This document shows positions 23,415 to 31,868 of a stretch of DNA of 64,000 nucleotides, piece by piece. The DNA comes from Pedobacter cryoconitis (GTDB lineage Bacteria; Bacteroidota; Bacteroidia; Sphingobacteriales; Sphingobacteriaceae), in the NCBI RefSeq assembly GCF_014200595.1, contig NZ_JACHCG010000001.1, positions 2,790,001 to 2,854,000 of the forward strand, read 5' to 3'. Each line of letters begins with the position of its first letter. The first letter of the stretch is position 1. The notes beneath the pieces were generated by a model, which ran no database searches, was not told the origin of the DNA, and saw only the letters and a program-made list of their open reading frames with translations. The position numbers and the translations under genes were made by a program.

Positions 23415-23438
23415 TAAGAACTATCTGAAGCAGTCTTA
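23415..23438. terminator. Weak hairpin between convergent genes
   Basis: TAAG(A)ACT pairs with AGTCTTA over seven bases with one bulged A and a nine-base loop, in the 32-base gap between the convergent esterase and kinase genes. There is no strong T-run, so it is only a possible terminator. Confidence 0.3.
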
Positions 23439-24458
23439 TCAATTTATAATATTTATCAATTGTTTAATACAGTTATCAAATCTGGCAGACTGCATATTAT
23501 TTAAAGCCTCGTTCAACATGGCTTTACCAAACAATAACTGCCCACGATATTCAGCAAGGTTTAATTGTCCATTCATTAACTGTTTTCTAACTGCTGCCAT
23601 AGTAGCTTCCTGCATATCGGGATCATGACTTCCTCCATCCTCCTTCGAGGAATTTGCCAATCTGAACATCAGCATCGCATAAACTATACGGCAGATTTGA
23701 CGCATGATAAAGAACCTTGCCTTATGGTATTCATTTAAATTATCACCAAAATAGGTTTCCAGCATCAAATGTTCTTCCTGATCTGCTGCTGCAAAGAAAT
23801 TTGCTATAATAGCCAGGTCAACATACCTGTCATTCCCAAAAGCCGCATCCCAGTCAATAATCCATATTTTCTCTCCATCAAAGATCATATTATTAGGGTT
23901 AAGATCATTATGACTCGAAACCCTATCGCTATCATACCATGGGTAATGTGTTTTAATCACCTCATAATAAGCAAAGCAATTGTCAAAAGCAGCACCAGTT
24001 AACATTTGTGATGTTTTAAACTCAGTAATCAGGCCTTCAACGGTATCCAGCAAACTATTTTCTTTTGAAAAAAGCGGGAGCTCATGGATACCTCTGATCG
24101 TTTTTGTAAGCTCAATTAATAAGATGTCCGGAGATTTGAAAGCAGTTTGCAGTGGAAACTGCTGAATATAGCCTGTAATGGTTATACCTGTAGCTTTATT
24201 GAGATAATAAACTGGTGGGGCAATGCCAGCACTGGCAGCAGCTTCCATACAAGAATGGTCATGGATAACCTCAGCCGGGTCAGCCAGTTTCAAAATATAG
24301 GACTGGTCATTCACTACAATTTTATACACGCAGGCAGCAGATAATCCGCCAGTCAATAAAATTATTTCTTGTAATACTATCGTATTAAAGGTCTGTACCA
24401 ATGCGTCTTCAACTGCCGCTGATCTTGACCCGGGTATAAGAGAATGCAGGGTTTGCAT
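23439..24458 (-). CDS. APH/choline-kinase-like phosphotransferase
   Basis: 339 residues from the ATG at 24458, four bases after the MarR stop; a TTG at 24482 would overlap MarR. It has the protein-kinase-like fold of small-molecule kinases: the catalytic loop HNDLNPNN, then DWDAAFGN with the metal-binding Asp, and an N-terminal lobe with YILKLA for the ATP-contacting Lys. The family phosphorylates aminoglycosides, choline, ethanolamine, homoserine or sugars; the substrate is not readable here. Last gene of a five-gene leftward run and likely translated together with the MarR gene. Confidence 0.85.
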   Translation of the reverse strand: MQTLHSLIPGSRSAAVEDALVQTFNTIVLQEIILLTGGLSAACVYKIVVNDQSYILKLADPAEVIHDHSCMEAAASAGIAPPVYYLNKATGITITGYIQQFPLQTAFKSPDILLIELTKTIRGIHELPLFSKENSLLDTVEGLITEFKTSQMLTGAAFDNCFAYYEVIKTHYPWYDSDRVSSHNDLNPNNMIFDGEKIWIIDWDAAFGNDRYVDLAIIANFFAAADQEEHLMLETYFGDNLNEYHKARFFIMRQICRIVYAMLMFRLANSSKEDGGSHDPDMQEATMAAVRKQLMNGQLNLAEYRGQLLFGKAMLNEALNNMQSARFDNCIKQLINIIN

Positions 24459-24462
24459 TTGA

Positions 24463-24894
24463 CTAGGTAATATTGCCACCAAGGCTGGTTAGCAATTCAG
24501 TTAAAGGTTTGATATCTTTTGGTTTTAAAGCCGGAATAATCTCATTAGCCAATGTACTGGCCGTCTTTTCAGCGTCTTCAAACAATTGCTTTCCAGCTGA
24601 AGTAAGGACAACGTAACTCACCCTGGCATCGCGTTCATTTGCTTCACGGGCTACCAGCCCTATTTTCTCCATAGGTAACAACATTCGTGTTATACCCGAA
24701 GCAGTGAGCCCAATCTGTTCTGCCAGATCTATTCTTCTCATCTTTGCATCTGTGGATTGTTGCAAGAGGTAAAGGATCATAAAGTCATTGAATCCTATGC
24801 CGTGAATATTTAAGCGATCGAACCTGCGGGAGATCACAGCTTGTACTTTGGACAGGTTCATCAGTGTTTTAAGTGCGTGATTTATTACAAACAT
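24463..24894 (-). CDS. MarR-family transcriptional regulator
   Basis: 143 residues. Winged-helix core: RRIDLAEQIGLTASGITRML recognition region, then LGLVAREA-type wing (GLVAREANERDARVSYVVLT), a classical MarR signature with the RDAR wing. N- and C-terminal helices would form the dimer. A perfect 12-bp palindrome (TTGACTAGTCAA) ends four bases before its ATG, which suggests autoregulation inside the operon. The kinase gene follows directly and is a probable target. Confidence 0.92.
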   Translation of the reverse strand: MFVINHALKTLMNLSKVQAVISRRFDRLNIHGIGFNDFMILYLLQQSTDAKMRRIDLAEQIGLTASGITRMLLPMEKIGLVAREANERDARVSYVVLTSAGKQLFEDAEKTASTLANEIIPALKPKDIKPLTELLTSLGGNIT

Positions 24895-24898
24895 ATAC

Positions 24899-24910
24899 TT
24901 GACTAGTCAA
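24899..24910. promoter_or_regulatory. Palindrome TTGACTAGTCAA, candidate MarR operator
   Basis: Perfect 12-bp palindrome in the 35-base gap between the SUKH-like gene and the MarR gene, four bases upstream of the MarR ATG. MarR dimers bind such short palindromes. It may control an internal promoter for marR and the kinase gene. Confidence 0.55.
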
Positions 24911-24929
24911 TGATTATGCAATAATAATA

Positions 24930-25571
24930 TTATTTTATATGCTTATCAAATAAATCTTTCAGGGACAGGTTAGTTTTTTCTGTATCTCCCCCATCCGGAT
25001 GGAAAATAAATAACGAATCCTGATCCCGGCTATCAATAAATAAAAGACTGGTACCAGACTGGCCAATAACTATACTTTTGGCCAGGTAATTGGTTTCCTG
25101 ACCCAGTTCATTTAAAGAAAGGGCAAATCCTTTGAGCTGCCTGGCATTGACATAATCTTTTCCATCAATATTAACTACCTCACGGAGCGCATCATAACTA
25201 AAGAGTTCAAAACTATCCTGATCCTTCCATACCTCCAGTTTCGCTTCGAATTGCTCACTCAGCAAATAATCAAGGTATATTTTCGGAATCTCTGCCTGAT
25301 CTCTTTTCAATAGCGTATTAAATGATTTCCAAGTTTTACGCAAAGGCTCTTTTTTCACCTGCTGGTCAGGATTGATCATATCTGATGCTATACTTTCATT
25401 GGTGGATGGATTATAAGAGAAGGTGACTTTACAAACAGGGCAATCAATAAATATCAATTTCATCTTCTTAGCCGTAGCGCTAATTACAAAATCCCGGTCA
25501 TGACTGCTCAGTTCTTCTACAGTAAACTCCTGGCCACAAACCCAGTCGTAAGGACAACTTATCTTTATCAT
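24930..25571 (-). CDS. SUKH (SMI1/KNR4)-like protein with N-terminal Cys pairs
   Basis: 213 residues. The C-terminal two thirds resemble the SMI1/KNR4 SUKH fold: IPKIYLDYLLSEQ, a YDALREV segment, a GQSG-containing strand, then SLFIFHPDGGDTEK and a final helix DLFDKHI. SUKH proteins are often immunity proteins against toxins, but many are stand-alone. The N-terminal 60 residues hold CPYDWVC and CPVC, which could form a zinc ribbon. No toxin gene is adjacent. Gap of 21 bases to the upstream phosphoesterase gene, so same transcript. The SUKH assignment is by pattern and moderate. Confidence 0.6.
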   Translation of the reverse strand: MIKISCPYDWVCGQEFTVEELSSHDRDFVISATAKKMKLIFIDCPVCKVTFSYNPSTNESIASDMINPDQQVKKEPLRKTWKSFNTLLKRDQAEIPKIYLDYLLSEQFEAKLEVWKDQDSFELFSYDALREVVNIDGKDYVNARQLKGFALSLNELGQETNYLAKSIVIGQSGTSLLFIDSRDQDSLFIFHPDGGDTEKTNLSLKDLFDKHIK

Positions 25572-25592
25572 TTTTAAATATAATAAATCAAG

Positions 25593-26357
25593 CTATAATG
25601 ACTTAAATAATTTAACCTCAGTACTCAGTTGCCTGCCATTTATAGTGATCAACCTGTAGCCAAATGACGAAGTATCAATTTCAATCTTCTCTGATAGCTT
25701 TTCGATCTGATAAGAACATGCTGGTGAGGAGTACTGCCTGATATTTCCCGCTATTAATTCATCAGTCATATGATAATGGCCGCAGAAAACAACAATATCC
25801 TTTTGGACTCCGGACAGGATGCGCTTAATTTCATCCCGGCCTTTTAAGGCAGCCCCCACTTTATCTAATGGAGTTTCGATTTCTAAAACAGGGTGATGTA
25901 TAAAAAGTAATATTTCTTTATCCGTATCCAGTTCCTGAAGAAGCCAGTTCAATTGATTCTGACTGACTGCATTGGAAGAAGAGTCTAAATAAATAAATTT
26001 GAACTGACCTTCTTCATCAGCATAATATAGCTCATCATCCGGTTCATTGCGATGCTCATTCTTATAATACTGGCTTACCTGCTGGTAGCTATCATGATTG
26101 CCAAGTACCATTAAAAATTTGAAATTGAATTCATCAATAGTCTTAAAGAACCATTGATTAGCTTTCTGAGCACCAATATCACCACCGAATATGATTTCAG
26201 TAACCCCATTTGAGGCTATATCTTTTAGAATAAATTTCAGCTTATCTTTATGTTCTTCGGTGTTTTGCGTATAGCGCATCATACCAGTTTCCTGATCCAG
26301 GATAATTTTCTGACCTAAATGGGCATCGGTCAGGTAAGCAATAGTTTGATCAGCCAT
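25593..26357 (-). CDS. Calcineurin-like metallophosphoesterase
   Basis: 254 residues with the full set of dinuclear-metal motifs in order: TDAHLG (DxH), GGD, GNHD, FIHHP and CGHYHM. This is the layout of class III cyclic-nucleotide phosphodiesterase-like and Icc/CpdA-like enzymes. No signal peptide, so cytoplasmic. The substrate is unknown. It sits 17 bases after the ArsR-like gene and 21 before the SUKH-like gene. Confidence 0.85.
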   Translation of the reverse strand: MADQTIAYLTDAHLGQKIILDQETGMMRYTQNTEEHKDKLKFILKDIASNGVTEIIFGGDIGAQKANQWFFKTIDEFNFKFLMVLGNHDSYQQVSQYYKNEHRNEPDDELYYADEEGQFKFIYLDSSSNAVSQNQLNWLLQELDTDKEILLFIHHPVLEIETPLDKVGAALKGRDEIKRILSGVQKDIVVFCGHYHMTDELIAGNIRQYSSPACSYQIEKLSEKIEIDTSSFGYRLITINGRQLSTEVKLFKSL

Positions 26358-26374
26358 ATAAAAATCGGGAAGGG

Positions 26375-27055
26375 TTAAATTTTGATGCCTAACAGGTCGT
26401 ATAAGTTGGACTGCCCTTTAGAAGTAATTAAAAGGGTTCTGGAATCCTGTATTTTTCTCATCCAGTCTTCAGCAATCATTTTATTTAAGATACGCATAGC
26501 CAGAGAACCCGCCAGATGCGGCCTTCGCTCACTCCAATCCAGACAAGGCCTGGCAAAAGGGCGTTTCTGTTTTAATAAACTGGTTGTATCTATACCAAAT
26601 TCTTGAAAAAACGTCTCTCCTTTAGCAGTCATCTCATAATGCTTATCTTTCTCCACCAAGTAATCCATGGCTATTAACCGCTCATTAAGCATTACCCCTG
26701 CTTTGCCAGCAATGTGATCATAACAGGTTCTGCAATATTCAAAAGGAACATCTTTAGTTACCTTAACAATCACCTGTTTTTGATGCGGGGCCAGGTTTGA
26801 CAAGGCTTCAATCGCATAAGCAACTTCTGCTCTGGCATAGCTAAAATACCGGTGACGCCCCTGGTTACTAACCTTTAACAAATCAGCTGACACCATTTTT
26901 CCCAGGTGCATACTTGCACTTTGAGGAGATACACCAGCAACAATAGATAATTCGGTCGCTGTATAAGCTTTACCATCCATCAAAGCCCATAACATTTTAA
27001 TACGTGCAGGTTCGCCAATCAGTCCAGCAATACTGGTTAAATTTTCAAGTTCCAT
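26375..27055 (-). CDS. ArsR/SmtB-type transcriptional regulator
   Basis: 226 residues from ATG 27055 (MELENLTS); an upstream in-frame start would add 10 residues. N-terminal winged helix: IAGLIGEPARIKMLWALMDG, then the recognition helix VSPQSASMHLGKMV and wing QGRHRYFSYA. The C-terminal half (about 120 residues, with CRTCYDHIAGKAG and CLDWSERRPHLAG) is typical of the longer ArsR proteins of unknown effector; C-x2-C and single Cys/His residues may bind metal or sense redox state. First gene of the five-gene run and likely its main regulator. Confidence 0.88.
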   Translation of the reverse strand: MELENLTSIAGLIGEPARIKMLWALMDGKAYTATELSIVAGVSPQSASMHLGKMVSADLLKVSNQGRHRYFSYARAEVAYAIEALSNLAPHQKQVIVKVTKDVPFEYCRTCYDHIAGKAGVMLNERLIAMDYLVEKDKHYEMTAKGETFFQEFGIDTTSLLKQKRPFARPCLDWSERRPHLAGSLAMRILNKMIAEDWMRKIQDSRTLLITSKGQSNLYDLLGIKI

Positions 27056-27112
27056 TTTCAAATATACCCTATTGCTAAAACACATACTTCATTCTGGAAT
27101 GAAATGTTACCT

Positions 27113-27131
27113 TTGGAATTTATAAATTTCC
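27113..27131. promoter_or_regulatory. Imperfect palindrome, candidate ArsR operator
   Basis: TGGAATTTATAAATTTCCA: the core AATTTATAAATT is palindromic and flanked by TGG and (T)CCA with one extra T. It lies in the 79-base divergent gap between the ArsR-like gene and the lipoprotein gene, three bases before the latter ATG. ArsR dimers bind AT-rich imperfect palindromes; the assignment is inference. Confidence 0.4.
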
Positions 27132-27134
27132 ATA

Positions 27135-27470
27135 ATGAATAAGCTCATAGCCCTATTATTAATTTGTTTCTTCTTTAGTTCTTGTGTTAAAACAAATGGT
27201 GAACCTTACTCCGATTACAGATTTGAAGTTTCTTGTGACAATTGTGTAATCTCCATTAAAAATGGCTTTGATATCCAGACCTACAATGTTTACGGCTACC
27301 GTTCCATTCCCATCGATCATAAACTGCCTGTTATAGATGTATCTTTATATACGATTAATAATAGAGATTATACGACAGTCAGATTTCTTGGCAGCGGTTA
27401 TAACAGGATCGTATTTGACGATGATCTTTATAATGATGATCCTACAACCTATATCACCCTCAATTTATAA
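27135..27470 (+). CDS. Small lipoprotein of unknown function
   Basis: 111 residues with a lipoprotein signal peptide (LLLICFFFSSC, Cys17 as lipidation site). The mature part has two further Cys (VSCDNCVIS) and alternating beta-strand pattern, ending with DPTTYITLNL. No family recognised. Divergent from the ArsR-like regulator, sharing its upstream region, and nearly touching the patatin gene on the other strand (4 bases). Confidence 0.7.
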   Translation: MNKLIALLLICFFFSSCVKTNGEPYSDYRFEVSCDNCVISIKNGFDIQTYNVYGYRSIPIDHKLPVIDVSLYTINNRDYTTVRFLGSGYNRIVFDDDLYNDDPTTYITLNL

Positions 27471-27474
27471 TATA

Positions 27475-29196
27475 TTATTTAAGCAGCTGCCAGCGGTTAA
27501 GTTCATCTTTAATGGTTGCCAGCATTGCTTTGGCAATCATCCCTCTCAATAAGATCCTGGTTCCGATCCACAAAAAGAATTTGTGTACTGGCTTATATTT
27601 CACCAAATTAAGGATCAGTGCTTGTACACGTTTTTTTAGTACTCCGCTATATTGGCTTATCGCTTCCCAGTTTTGCACAGGCCAGTTACTGCCAGAACTA
27701 AAAGCAAATTGCGGAAAGGTATAATCAACCTCTCCTACTATCGGAATAATCTGCCAGTTTCCATCAACTTCAGACCGGTATTTAGCTGTATCAATACCTT
27801 GATAACCTACTTTAAAAATTGGGTTTTCATCTTTAGCACTATCAGGAACCGTAAAATAATCACGTAAAAATATCTTGCAGTTATGTCGGCCCAGGAAATA
27901 ATCATGTACCCTGAATTCCTTATTCAAAAAGCCACTAAATCCTCCTAATGCACCACACGCAATAGCACGCTCTCCCTGAAGATCGGCTTTAGTCCCATCC
28001 GTTTTCCTCAGCTCCCTGGTTGGATCAATCAGAAACTGACCCGCACAACTTTCATTCATTGCATCTACAACCTGTGTTGCTTTTGACCGCATCTGGCTGA
28101 CCATCGCCGATAAAGTGAGACCAATCACATGCATTAATTTATCAAACAGTTTAATATCAACTGGCTTTGTACTGGGAAACGGCGCAATCATCACTACCGT
28201 AGAATTGAATGTATTATAATCATTATATAATGCTGGTGCCTGCTGCCCGCAAACCGCACTTAAAACCTCCCTTACCTTATCAAAAGGTTCGTTATTAATC
28301 ATACCCCCGTCAACGTTGAGAGATTGATAGGGGTCAGCATTGATCTGAATTGCCTGAAGCATTTTCTCATCAAACAAAGGATTATTGTTGACAACGTCTT
28401 TGGAACGGGTAACTTTTCTCGCTTTAAATCCAACTGGAAAAGCACCGGTAGCCAGTGCAGCATCTACTGCAACCTGCGCATTAGTTCCGGTTCTGAAGTT
28501 AAGTGGCATCCAGCCGGGAGAATGATTGTCCGGTTGCTCCGCTGAACTCAATTCAAAGCAAGCATAATCCTGATGAACTTTCATATAATACGGCCGCCTG
28601 GAACCCCGCGCATTAAAGTTCACATTGTAGGTAAACCCTCCAAGGTTACTCAATGTGGTAAATAGTTTTAGTTTCCGGGGAAAGAAAGAAGGTAAAGGCT
28701 TCCATTTGATTGACTCAGGATCTTTAGGTTTCAATACCCGGTCAGCGATTTCATCAATAAATAAGCAGTTCAATGCTGAAACTATTGTTCCATCAATATC
28801 ATCGTTTTTCAGCATCCGCTCAAACATATCTTTATCGGTGAGGTCTACCCACGAATGATATAAAATATGATCTTTATGTTCTGCTAAAATATCAGGGCCC
28901 GGGTGATCAATATGATACATTTCCCGCTGCAAAGCCGCAGCAGTAAGCATAGCAGTCATTCCTCCTGCCGAAGCGCCACCGATTACAGGTATTTCTATTT
29001 CATGTTTAGGCATACCGGGCTGTCCTCTTACTTTTTCATAAGCTTCCAGTGCCTCCAGCAAATAATCCATCACACCCGCTGTATACGCACCGGCAGATAC
29101 TGCACCAGCCATACAAATTCCAAGGTGAAATTTCCCAGGTTCAGCCGCAGGAGATTTCTCCTGTTCATTTGTTGGATCAGGAATAGCGTTTCTCAT
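27475..29196 (-). CDS. Patatin-like phospholipase
   Basis: 573 residues, long for a bacterial patatin. Catalytic features: an oxyanion-type loop MAGAVSAGAYTAG at about 29-41, nucleophile elbow GASAGG with Ser76, and the partner Asp in NVDGGMINN near residue 300. It hydrolyses acyl esters of phospholipids in characterised family members. The extra length includes a C-terminal part with DYFLGRHNCKIFLRDYF. No signal peptide. It follows the gamma-glutamyltransferase gene by 24 bases on the same strand. No cyclic-oligonucleotide synthase is nearby, so it is not a recognisable CBASS effector. Confidence 0.85.
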   Translation of the reverse strand: MRNAIPDPTNEQEKSPAAEPGKFHLGICMAGAVSAGAYTAGVMDYLLEALEAYEKVRGQPGMPKHEIEIPVIGGASAGGMTAMLTAAALQREMYHIDHPGPDILAEHKDHILYHSWVDLTDKDMFERMLKNDDIDGTIVSALNCLFIDEIADRVLKPKDPESIKWKPLPSFFPRKLKLFTTLSNLGGFTYNVNFNARGSRRPYYMKVHQDYACFELSSAEQPDNHSPGWMPLNFRTGTNAQVAVDAALATGAFPVGFKARKVTRSKDVVNNNPLFDEKMLQAIQINADPYQSLNVDGGMINNEPFDKVREVLSAVCGQQAPALYNDYNTFNSTVVMIAPFPSTKPVDIKLFDKLMHVIGLTLSAMVSQMRSKATQVVDAMNESCAGQFLIDPTRELRKTDGTKADLQGERAIACGALGGFSGFLNKEFRVHDYFLGRHNCKIFLRDYFTVPDSAKDENPIFKVGYQGIDTAKYRSEVDGNWQIIPIVGEVDYTFPQFAFSSGSNWPVQNWEAISQYSGVLKKRVQALILNLVKYKPVHKFFLWIGTRILLRGMIAKAMLATIKDELNRWQLLK

Positions 29197-29220
29197 AAAA
29201 ATTACTTCAAGATAAAAAAA

Positions 29221-31104
29221 TTACCAGCCTATCCCATAATCTTCACCATGGTTACTGGATCCTCCCCAAAGACTACCATGTTTCCAGTCAAAATAAACTG
29301 CATTCACCGGGCCGCTGGTTCTGCTGCCAAAACTTAAAGTATAGCCCATTTTTTTCAGTTCATCCCTTACAACCTGCGTCGTATTATCATTTAATAAGAT
29401 CTGTCCGGGTTTAGGCTGACGGTCGGTTGTTTTCGTCCCGCCCAGCGAAAGCCAGAGCTGATTGGTATTAAAGTTTGCAGCTTCGGTAGCCTGCTGTACA
29501 TTCATTCCAAACTCTGTCATATTTAAAAAGAATTGTAATAGATTCTGATCTTGTGTATCTCCTCCTTGAACAGCAGAAGCTAAAAATGGTTTTCCATCTT
29601 TTAAAGCCATAGAAGGTGATAAAGTTACCCTCGGTCTTTTTCCCGGCGCCACTACATTAAAAGGATTTAACGTAGAGTCCAGCACAAAACTTTGCATCCG
29701 CTGACTCATCCCCATTCCTGTTTTCCCGGCAATACAAGCTGGTAACCATCCGCCGCTAGGGGTCATGGAAACTACCCAGCCTTCTTTATCAGCGGCTTCT
29801 ACAGAAGTAGTTCCCAGCCACAATCTATCCTGATAAGCTGCATCAGGCATATTATTCGTCATATCATGTGCGGGCGCAAAATTCCTCTTCGTCAGATCCA
29901 GTTCATAACCTCTATCTTTCAATAACTTGATGTATGGATTTTTTCTTCCTTCAAAAGGATATGGATTACCAGGCCCTATATCCGCGTCATTTTTATCATA
30001 TTGTATCAGTTTCGCTCTTTCTTTTGCATATTCCTTACTCAATAAGCCTTTCATAGGCCCTTTAGGCCCATGATTAGGGTCACCATAATAAAAGTCACGG
30101 TCTGCAAATGCAAGATTCATCGCCTGGTAAAGGGTATGAATGTACTTTGTACTGTTACACCCCATGCCTTTCAGGTCAAAATTCTCCAGAATATTCAGCG
30201 CTTGCAAAAGCATCGGGCCTTGTGTCCATTGTTGTAATTTATAAACATCAACTCCTTTGTAGTTCACCATCAGCGGCTCTTCTTCCACAGGCTTCCAGTT
30301 AGCCAGATCTTCCATGGTAATCAGCCCGCCTTGCTCCCTGCTGCTGCGTACAAATTCCTGAGCGATATCCCCTTTATAAACACGGTCATAAGCAGCCATA
30401 ATCGCTTGCTTTCTATTCTTTCCTTGTTTCAGCGCAGTTTTCTCTGCCGCTACCATTTTCTGAAGGGTAGCGAGCAGATCCTTTTGAACAAAGATTTCGC
30501 CTGCTTCAGGTGCTTCTCTCTTTTCACCAGGGTGTGTCAGAAAAACTTCCTTACTGTATGGCCACTCCTTAATCTTATCTTTTCCGCGTTCAATGCTATT
30601 GGCTGCTTGCGCCTCTATCGGATAACCCGCTGCCATTTCCATAGCCGGAGAAAGTACTTGTTCCAGGCTTAATTTCCCGTAATTGGCCAGCATATACAAA
30701 AGTCCGCCGGGCGTACCAGGCGTAGTTGCAGCTAAAGGGCCATATTCCGGGGGGAAATTATATCCTTTATTTTTAAAGAAATCAACAGTCGCCCCGCCTG
30801 GTGCGACCCCCATTGCATTAATTGCAATTACTTTTTTAGTTTTTGGATTATAAATCAATGCCTGCGTTTCACCTCCCCAGCTTAAAGTATCCCACATGGT
30901 ACAAGTCGCAGCCAGCATCGCACAAGCCGCATCAACTGCATTTCCACCTTTTTGAAAGGTCATCGCCCCAGCCGTTGCAGCTAATGGTTTACCTGTAATG
31001 GCCATCCAGTTCTGACCATGCAGTACCGGTTTCTGGGTTTGTTGCGCAGCCACAGGAAAGATCGAAACTGCGGAGATAAATAATGCGGATAAAAGTTGTT
31101 TCAT
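29221..31104 (-). CDS. ggt: Gamma-glutamyltransferase, periplasmic
   Basis: 627 residues from ATG 31104 (MKQLLS), with signal peptide (FISAVSIFPVAAQQ). N-terminal pattern GKPLAATAGAMTFQKGGNAVDAA is the family hallmark. The self-cleavage site and Thr nucleophile fit WLGTTSVEAADKEGWVVS, and the later GG motif for the substrate pocket fits MTPSGGWLP. Family enzymes split into two chains and hydrolyse or transfer the gamma-glutamyl group of glutathione and similar compounds; some close relatives act on cephalosporin side chains. An in-frame TTG start three codons upstream is possible. Confidence 0.9.
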   Translation of the reverse strand: MKQLLSALFISAVSIFPVAAQQTQKPVLHGQNWMAITGKPLAATAGAMTFQKGGNAVDAACAMLAATCTMWDTLSWGGETQALIYNPKTKKVIAINAMGVAPGGATVDFFKNKGYNFPPEYGPLAATTPGTPGGLLYMLANYGKLSLEQVLSPAMEMAAGYPIEAQAANSIERGKDKIKEWPYSKEVFLTHPGEKREAPEAGEIFVQKDLLATLQKMVAAEKTALKQGKNRKQAIMAAYDRVYKGDIAQEFVRSSREQGGLITMEDLANWKPVEEEPLMVNYKGVDVYKLQQWTQGPMLLQALNILENFDLKGMGCNSTKYIHTLYQAMNLAFADRDFYYGDPNHGPKGPMKGLLSKEYAKERAKLIQYDKNDADIGPGNPYPFEGRKNPYIKLLKDRGYELDLTKRNFAPAHDMTNNMPDAAYQDRLWLGTTSVEAADKEGWVVSMTPSGGWLPACIAGKTGMGMSQRMQSFVLDSTLNPFNVVAPGKRPRVTLSPSMALKDGKPFLASAVQGGDTQDQNLLQFFLNMTEFGMNVQQATEAANFNTNQLWLSLGGTKTTDRQPKPGQILLNDNTTQVVRDELKKMGYTLSFGSRTSGPVNAVYFDWKHGSLWGGSSNHGEDYGIGW

Positions 31105-31222
31105 AGAACCCAAAATAGGAAAAATTTACTGGCTTATAAATTGAAAAACATCAGTAAAAGTAGAAAAACCGGATTCCCGGCTAAAATAATTATCTTCGCG
31201 CTCTTTATTTTAACCGAAGGAT

Positions 31223-31807
31223 ATGAAATTGGAAGAACAATTGCTGAAAAGAAGCGAGAATCAATGTGAATTATGCGGATCGGGGGAAACTCTTAATTTA
31301 TATGAGGTGCCACCACAATCAAGCAGCAATGAAGATAACTGTATCCTGATTTGTGAGAAATGCCTGGCGCAAATTGACAGGAAAGAAGAACTTGACAGCA
31401 AACACTGGAGTTGTTTAAAGACAAGTATGTGGAGTGAAGTACCAGGTGTACAAGTAGTTTCATGGCGTATGCTGAACCGTCTGAGCAATGAAAGCTGGGC
31501 AATGGACAACCTGGACATGATGTATCTTGATGAAGAAAGACTGGCCTGGGCAAAAGCTGCCGGCGGGTTAGATAACGATACGGATACAGTAGAAGTACAC
31601 AAAGACAGTCTGGGCGCTTTATTGCAAACTGGCGATACGGTTGTATTAACAAAATCTTTAGATGTCAAAGGTTCTCAGCTAAATGCGAAAATGGGCACAG
31701 TAGTTAAAAACATCCGGTTAGTAGATAACAATACTGACCAGATAGAAGGTAAAATTGAAGGTCAGGTCATTGTGATCCTTACTAAATATGTAAGAAAACA
31801 AGGCTAA
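31223..31807 (+). CDS. PhnA-domain zinc-ribbon protein
   Basis: 194 residues. N-terminal zinc ribbon (CELCG ... CEKC) followed by a C-terminal SH3-like PhnA domain: LQTGDTVVLTKSLDVKGSQLNAKMGTVVKNIRL with VILTKYVRK at the end. Members of this family are not phosphonate hydrolases despite the name; the role is unknown. Followed by a strong hairpin shared with the convergent gene. Confidence 0.88.
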   Translation: MKLEEQLLKRSENQCELCGSGETLNLYEVPPQSSSNEDNCILICEKCLAQIDRKEELDSKHWSCLKTSMWSEVPGVQVVSWRMLNRLSNESWAMDNLDMMYLDEERLAWAKAAGGLDNDTDTVEVHKDSLGALLQTGDTVVLTKSLDVKGSQLNAKMGTVVKNIRLVDNNTDQIEGKIEGQVIVILTKYVRKQG

Positions 31808-31820
31808 TATATAAAGCGAA

Positions 31821-31855
31821 TAAGAAGCCTCACCTAAAACTATTGGGGCTTCTTA
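31821..31855. terminator. Bidirectional terminator hairpin
   Basis: TAAGAAGCC pairs with GGCTTCTTA over nine bases with a 17-base loop, between the convergent PhnA-domain and retropepsin-FKBP genes. Confidence 0.6.
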
Positions 31856-31868
31856 CCTGCAAGACGGC

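Noticed and set aside
27475..29196. Patatin as effector of a CBASS defence system
   Set aside because: No nucleotidyltransferase, Cap2/Cap3-type or other defence gene is adjacent. The gene follows a gamma-glutamyltransferase instead.
31223..31807. Phosphonoacetate hydrolase
   Set aside because: The name PhnA is shared, but the zinc-ribbon plus SH3-like layout is that of the other PhnA family, without hydrolase motifs.
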